DNA from: Candidatus Latescibacterota bacterium
Lineage (GTDB): Bacteria > Blakebacterota > Blakebacteria > Blakebacterales > Blakebacteraceae
Assembly: GCA_023135015.1 (NCBI GenBank)
Contig: JAGLTZ010000190.1
Span: 1-10,031, forward strand
Direction of reading: 5' to 3'
DNA: 10,031 nucleotides
Made by a program: the position numbers and the translations under genes. The stretch's first letter is position 1. Each line of letters begins with the position of its first letter. Shown one piece after another: positions 7,201 to 10,031 of this stretch. Under the pieces are notes generated by a model, which was not told where the DNA came from, did no database searches, and worked only from the letters and a program-made list of their open reading frames with translations.

Positions 7201-9933
7201 TGTTTCAGAGCCGTCCCGAAGCAGGGTCGCATCACTCGAAGTCAGTGCCACGCTGAACTGGTCCTGAAGCAGATGGAGGGACTGGGCTTGAGTAACACCC
7301 CCCAACTCCGCCTGCAAAACGAGATCACCCGCGTTGGTTGTACTCTTAACAGTCGCAGTCGCAATGCCGGTCGCATTGGTCGTGCTGGATACATTCGTCA
7401 GCAGAACACTGGGCCCGGATACATTGGAAATGAGGATGTCGTGGTACGCAATGACCGCACCGCTTGACGTTTTGGAAGCCTGCCAGGTGAAGAGCGCCGC
7501 CTCTATACCGTTTGCCAGTATAGTATCAGGCTGTACGAACGATGTGAGCGTGATCCCTTCAAGTGTAATCGTTACGCTTGATGTACTGTCACCAACCGTA
7601 ACGGTCACGTTCGCATTAGCGTCGGCAGCACCTGCATCGGCCGTCAATGTAGTGGAGTGTGTTCCGCTCGGGTTTCCATCTTTTCCGGTCTGGCCGACTG
7701 TCGGGAACAGGCTGCCACTACCGCTGACACTCCAGGTTACATCACGGTTGTTCAGTAGGTTCCCGTTCGGGTCCTGGACAGTGATCGTGACCTTGGATGT
7801 CGCAATACCGTCCCGCAAGATGCTGCCTTTATCCGCCGAAAGATTCAAACTTAGCGCCTCGGCGATGAAGTCGACGGTTGTGGTGGTCGTGAGCGTACCC
7901 AGCTCTGCCGTGACTGTTGCCGTGGCCGGTGAGGTGCCGACCGTGAGCGTTACCTGGGCAACACCACTGGCACTCGTTGTGGCCGTGGCCGGAATCGTAC
8001 CCGCCGTCGTGGAGAATTGAATTATCCTGCCGGGAACACCTGTGTTGTTGGTCGTTTCCTTCAGCAGCAGTGTAATTTTCGATGTGTTTGTGCCATTGGC
8101 CACCATTGAAGTGAGACTGGCGGACAGTTGCAATGTGACTCCACGCAGCAAGACATCAAGCGTGTCGCTCTCCCCTTCGCTCGTGGCAATGATCGTGGCA
8201 GTGTTGTCGGTTGTTGCAGCATCTGCCTGCAATTTCACGCTTGCCTTGCCATCGGACGACGTCTGCTGTGGCTGGCTTGTTGAGAGTGAGCCGCCCCCTG
8301 AAAGGGAGAAGTCCACTACCCTTCCCGCGAGCGGGCTTCCGTTCCCATCAACGACCGTCGCTGTGATCGTCGTTTCATCCTGGCCGTCTCTTAACAGCCG
8401 GTCCTGCTCGCTTGACAGCTCAACCGATACGTTGGCCGTGGAGGTGAACTGGACCTGGGTCTGGACAGATACCCCACCTATCTGGGCAGTGACCGTTGCT
8501 GTTCCCGCCGTGGTGCCGCTCTTAAGTGTCACCTCCGCCACTCCGGACTGATTCGTGACGGCTGTTGCCGGGATGGTTCCACGGTCCGTGGCGAATGTCA
8601 CTTGCTGACCGACGACTGCTACATTCGTTGTCTGGGTTTTCGCCACCAGAGTGATCTTTGTGGTTGAGTTTCCATCGGCCAGGATACTCGTCTTTTCCGA
8701 TCCAAGAGTGACGTTCAGCCCCAGGAGTATCACCGATGTGGATACCTGGAGGCTGCTAAAAGTGGCGGTTACGGTGACGGTGCCTGATGTCTGTCCGGCT
8801 TTCAGCGTTGCAATCGCTTCACCATCGGAGTTTGTCGCCCCCTGAACCGTCAGCGAAACATCGTCGAGACCGGTGAGGCTGAAGGCCACCTCGGCTCCGA
8901 CAACCGGGATACCCTCGGTTGTCAGTAATCTTGCACGAATATTAGTTGTCGAGTTCCCGTCGGCCGGAAGGCTCGCATCATCAGCCGAAATCGTGAGTAC
9001 GGGCTTGACATAGTCCTGAAAGAGCGTATCGGTGAGAGTGGCACCCATCCGGACCACAACCCTGTCTTGCGAGGAATCGGTTACTGCAGAGGAGAGCGTG
9101 GCCTTCGCGATACCGAACTCATTGGTGACAGCTGTTGGCGTGATCGTTCCTTCCCTTGCCACGAATCGCAGCTCCACTCCTCCAACCTGGACGCCGCTTG
9201 TCGTGGCAACGGTGGCGGTGATCTGTGCGGTCGAGACCCCGTCGGAGGGCAGCTCGGATTTATTGGAGGCGAGATCAATCACAACCCCTTCAAATATTAC
9301 CGTCAGCTTCTCTGCCTCAGCCGCCCGGGAACCGGCTGCATTCCCACCTTGAGGATCACCTCCCAGCAGTGCACCTATACCCTTCCTGCGCTCCTGAGCC
9401 CTCTCGTAGGCCCTGTTGAGCAGAATTGTGTGAAGACGCGCTTCCAGCTCCTCGTCGGAGAGGAGGCCCACCGAAACGATTGCCATAGAACCGGGGGGAG
9501 CCCGGTTCATATTCACACTGGCGCCTGTCTTGGGGTTCAGCACATACCCGGATGTATCGGTCACCGCTGCATCTACGATACAGACTGTATCGGCTGCGCT
9601 CTCGATGCTGGTTAGGTACGTGGTCGCCTGACCATTGGCGTCAGTCGTAACGGTCGCCTGGCTCAGCGAGCCGAGTGTCCGGTTCGTGTCGCTCGCATCC
9701 ACGGCTCTGAAGGTCACTGCTACATTCTGGACCCTTTTACCCTCATCCGTGATAACCGTCACGGTGAGTGTCAGCTGTGAAATTCCATCCGCCGGTATGC
9801 TCTCGGTCGCTGGCACCCAGTCGAAAGGCAGTATCCCGAGAGGGGCCTCCTCCTCGGCAGCCTGACAGCCGATAATCACCAGAATGACGGCGACAACAAA
9901 CAGCCCCAGACGTGTCAGTGGATTGCTTCGCAT
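4234..9933 (-). CDS. Giant lipoprotein with 18 tandem bacterial Ig-like (invasin/Big_1-type) domains
   Basis: Probably an envelope-anchored, extended adhesin or stalk protein. The N-terminus is a lipoprotein signal: Arg at 2 and 8, a hydrophobic core at 9-21, and lipobox I-I-G-C with the lipidated Cys at 23, followed by Gln and an acidic patch. An Ig-like domain follows (about 40-145), then a charged helix-prone linker (150-210), then 17 more Ig-like domains of about 90-105 residues to the C-terminus. Domain starts are marked by (A/S)DG, ANG or RDG motifs near residues 49, 231, 325, 420, 516, 613, 708, 808, 907, 1003, 1108, 1208, 1307, 1417, 1512, 1611, 1707 and 1815. Each typically continues with T-x-T-A-x-V, a GT(I/L) turn, T-(D/N)-x-x-G-x-A-x-(V/A)-x-L and a T-A-T-(V/I) strand. 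Composition is rich in Thr, Ser, Ala and Val, with only two cysteines (23 and 118). There is no LysM, inverse-autotransporter barrel, LPxTG or C-terminal sorting domain, which separates it from classical intimin/invasin. The start is supported by GAGGAG at 9940-9945, six bases before the ATG. Ligand and exact surface location are unknown. Confidence 0.93.
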   Translation of the reverse strand: MRSNPLTRLGLFVVAVILVIIGCQAAEEEAPLGILPFDWVPATESIPADGISQLTLTVTVITDEGKRVQNVAVTFRAVDASDTNRTLGSLSQATVTTDANGQATTYLTSIESAADTVCIVDAAVTDTSGYVLNPKTGASVNMNRAPPGSMAIVSVGLLSDEELEARLHTILLNRAYERAQERRKGIGALLGGDPQGGNAAGSRAAEAEKLTVIFEGVVIDLASNKSELPSDGVSTAQITATVATTSGVQVGGVELRFVAREGTITPTAVTNEFGIAKATLSSAVTDSSQDRVVVRMGATLTDTLFQDYVKPVLTISADDASLPADGNSTTNIRARLLTTEGIPVVGAEVAFSLTGLDDVSLTVQGATNSDGEAIATLKAGQTSGTVTVTATFSSLQVSTSVILLGLNVTLGSEKTSILADGNSTTKITLVAKTQTTNVAVVGQQVTFATDRGTIPATAVTNQSGVAEVTLKSGTTAGTATVTAQIGGVSVQTQVQFTSTANVSVELSSEQDRLLRDGQDETTITATVVDGNGSPLAGRVVDFSLSGGGSLSTSQPQQTSSDGKASVKLQADAATTDNTATIIATSEGESDTLDVLLRGVTLQLSASLTSMVANGTNTSKITLLLKETTNNTGVPGRIIQFSTTAGTIPATATTSASGVAQVTLTVGTSPATATVTAELGTLTTTTTVDFIAEALSLNLSADKGSILRDGIATSKVTITVQDPNGNLLNNRDVTWSVSGSGSLFPTVGQTGKDGNPSGTHSTTLTADAGAADANANVTVTVGDSTSSVTITLEGITLTSFVQPDTILANGIEAALFTWQASKTSSGAVIAYHDILISNVSGPSVLLTNVSSTTNATGIATATVKSTTNAGDLVLQAELGGVTQAQSLHLLQDQFSVALTSSDATLLRDGSETATLTATVLDFLGDSVNDQRVDFTLTGSGTLSSNFSKTNSSGEANVTLMADVGSTNESAQIRASVSTAADSITIPLYGVALSIRIDPDSLVADGENYVTVEVTVKETGSSTPLIDRLVTFAFSPGTFATITPAAAKTNNSGIATATLTARTSTSQTGWVKGRLGDDPSTTLVDSISVSIVAPVRDVSLSSADDGILRNNQDSTTLTALVTDNTGYPVSGQSVAWSLISSTPSGVSLSVSSSETGGDGKATVTLTGDAGTSDATASIRAATGSSADTLNVTLQGISLTLTALPKTITANGVGAAEVEATLKEANAGRGILGETLTFTTTLGTIGGTASTDVNGKATVSLIADTTSGTATITVYSGPEATGISASTTIELVDPTVTSISLAASTADLQVKGTGGIETASITATVLDRDNQPVPSGVEVEFTLSPAGSGTFGGTATVDTAETDASGEAVVQFQSGTVASDVTVTAKVLDTSVESSTSLLTVVAGPTTDINITATTISWNDDGLYEREIHAVLSDTFSNAIKDARVYWNALPLGIGSIIGSDITDEKGVAHSKFIYGRGNEPSTVTYYATNQGVTDSLVIPTGTVVLTPSTASILRDETSNVELSVTVYDGYGTPVGLLGISWSVSAGTGSVAATGTATNQAGDATTNYYTGDANSADGSGTVQATFSGLSDTAVITLRGVTMTVSASPDTLSANGQATSTVTAVLKETTANVALASKEVTFSSSSLGTITGSATTDTDGKATATFTAGTTAGTATVTAFYGSLSPTDQIVLTSSTAAAIALEASETILQVKETGGTELSTITATVRDSLGNLVPAGIQVNFTVSPAGMFSNGLNTSTVLTNASGQASVIYQSGTTPGDMLITATSGGATGSAVLITVAAGPANQILLSYDTTATTPVDGFSTVNISALVSDAYGNNVFDDTQVYFQITVNPDRGAIVPMVTTTDGFAQAALTYPSYEIGNTLTVKATTLGGTISATIVVTLP
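4237..5439 (-). repeat. Four-domain module B-A-C-D, copy 2 (C-terminal)
   Basis: Residues about 1499-1899 repeat the preceding module: B (ILRDET at 1510), A (LSANG at 1608), C (LQVKETGG at 1705, ending VAAGP) and D (PVDGFST at 1813, LVSDAYGN at 1825). The final D domain ends the protein at VVTLP with no extra anchor. If the lipidated N-terminus is at the membrane, this domain is at the far tip. Confidence 0.8.
5440..6657 (-). repeat. Four-domain module B-A-C-D, copy 1
   Basis: Residues about 1093-1498 encode B (ILRNNQ at 1105), A (ITANG at 1205), C (LQVKGTGG at 1305, ending VVAGP) and D (WNDDG at 1415, VLSD at 1428). Each landmark recurs about 397-405 residues further on in copy 2. Similarity is clear at the protein level (strongest for C) but not at the DNA level, so the duplication is old or has diverged quickly. 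Confidence 0.8.
6661..9000 (-). repeat. Alternating B-A pairs of Ig-like domains (about 195-residue period)
   Basis: Residues about 312-1091 hold eight Ig-like domains in strict alternation. B-type domains start with LRDG-like motifs (513-517, 705-709, 904-908), have a (D/T)(F/W)S(L/V)SGxGSL-type strand and an ADA-type insertion (569-572, 765-768, 960-963), and end in L-x-G-(V/I)-x-L. A-type domains start with ADG or ANG (419-421, 612-614, 807-809, 1002-1004), often carry KET or a similar motif, a GTI or comparable turn, and TAGTATVTA-like strands. The first domain of the array (start near 325) is a divergent B type with PADG. Equivalent motifs recur every 192-201 residues, so the unit of duplication seems to be a domain pair. 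Confidence 0.75.
9304..9486 (-). other. Charged helix-prone linker between first and second Ig-like domains
   Basis: Residues 150-210 break the beta-rich Ig pattern. They contain SDEELEARLHTILLNRAYER followed by AQERRKG, which looks like an amphipathic helix with many Glu and Arg residues. A Gly/Pro/Ala-rich stretch then follows (GALLGGDPQGGNAAGSRAAE). This is the only non-Ig segment of the mature protein. It could be a hinge, an oligomerisation helix or a processing site; the sequence does not say which. Confidence 0.75.
9865..9933 (-). other. Lipoprotein (Sec/SPII) signal peptide with lipobox
   Basis: Residues 1-22 form a signal peptide: a short basic n-region with Arg2 and Arg8, a hydrophobic stretch LFVVAVILVIIG, and Cys23 as the predicted diacylglyceryl-modified residue. 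The -3 to +1 residues I-I-G-C fit the lipobox consensus. The +2 residue is Gln rather than Asp. By the enterobacterial Lol rule this would send the protein to the outer membrane, but the rule may not hold in this organism. Confidence 0.9.
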
Positions 9934-9939
9934 TTTCTA

Positions 9940-9945
9940 CTCCTC
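9940..9945 (-). promoter_or_regulatory. Shine-Dalgarno sequence of the Ig-like lipoprotein gene
   Basis: GAGGAG on the minus strand lies six bases upstream of the ATG at 9933 and strongly supports that start. It also shows that this genome uses Shine-Dalgarno initiation, which makes its absence in front of tamB notable. Confidence 0.85.
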
Positions 9946-9980
9946 AAGCGGGAAGAGTACACCCTGGGAGGCGACCATGT

Positions 9981-10031
9981 TTAAGGCACGATTACCGTGT
10001 CCTCGCGCTGGACATAAGGTGTAACAAAGAT
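9981..10031 (-). CDS. 3' end of an upstream gene, possibly a secretin (partial)
   Basis: Reading in from the window edge, one minus-strand frame gives IFVTPYVQREDTVIVP followed by TAA. Type II/type IV pilus secretins often end in an outer-membrane strand of the form (L/I)(I/V)F(I/V)TP followed by a short tail, so this could be the end of a PilQ- or GspD-like protein. Sixteen residues are too few to prove it. The stop codon is 47 bases upstream of the lipoprotein ATG with no terminator between, so co-transcription is likely. The rest of the gene is outside the window. Confidence 0.5.
   Translation of the reverse strand: MFVTPYVQREDTVIVP

Noticed and set aside
7334..8020. 228-codon plus-strand frame (and similar ones at 6170-6742 and 8042-8551) opposite the Ig-like gene
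   Set aside because: Antisense to the Ig repeats. The hydrophobic Val/Ser/Ala-rich translation is the expected complement of Thr/Ala/Val-rich coding sequence and recurs with the repeats.
4234..9933. Classical intimin/invasin (inverse autotransporter)
   Set aside because: The N-terminus is a short lipoprotein signal followed directly by an Ig-like domain. There is no LysM and no 12-strand barrel domain, so only the Ig-like repeats are shared.

Overview
The window holds two complete long genes, both on the minus strand, and the last codons of a third. In transcription order (right to left) they are: the 3' end of an unidentified gene (9981-10031), a 1899-residue lipoprotein made of tandem bacterial Ig-like (invasin/Big_1-type) domains (4234-9933), a 287-base intergenic region with a strong terminator and a candidate promoter, and a 1309-residue TamB-like protein (17-3946). 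The first 16 bases lie beyond the tamB stop and are too short to interpret. Apart from the partial gene end at 9981-10031, the plus-strand and short minus-strand open frames look like shadows of these two genes. I saw no RNA genes, IS elements, CRISPR arrays or attachment sites.

The organism should be a diderm (Gram-negative-type) bacterium. TamB works between the inner and outer membranes, and the Ig protein has a classical lipoprotein signal. GC content looks moderate by eye. The low similarity to textbook proteobacterial versions suggests a less-studied phylum, but the phylum cannot be fixed from this window.

The most interesting object is the Ig-like lipoprotein. It has 18 Ig-like domains that are not simply repeated. 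They fall into recognisable types, here called A, B, C and D. B and A alternate as pairs of about 195 residues, and the C-terminal 800 residues are two tandem copies of a four-domain B-A-C-D module of about 400 residues each. The protein has no inverse-autotransporter barrel and no cell-wall or C-terminal sorting signal, so it is probably a long lipid-anchored stalk whose terminal D-type domain is farthest from the membrane. It lies 47 bases downstream of a gene whose C-terminal residues (IFVTPYVQ...) resemble the end of a secretin, and no terminator separates them. The stalk may therefore belong to a pilus or secretion operon; this is inference.

The TamB gene appears to be a separate transcription unit. 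The upstream operon ends in a 16-bp-stem terminator that pairs fully only in the minus-strand transcript. tamB itself has no visible Shine-Dalgarno sequence, and a perfect TATAAT lies only a few bases before its start, which raises the possibility of leaderless transcription.
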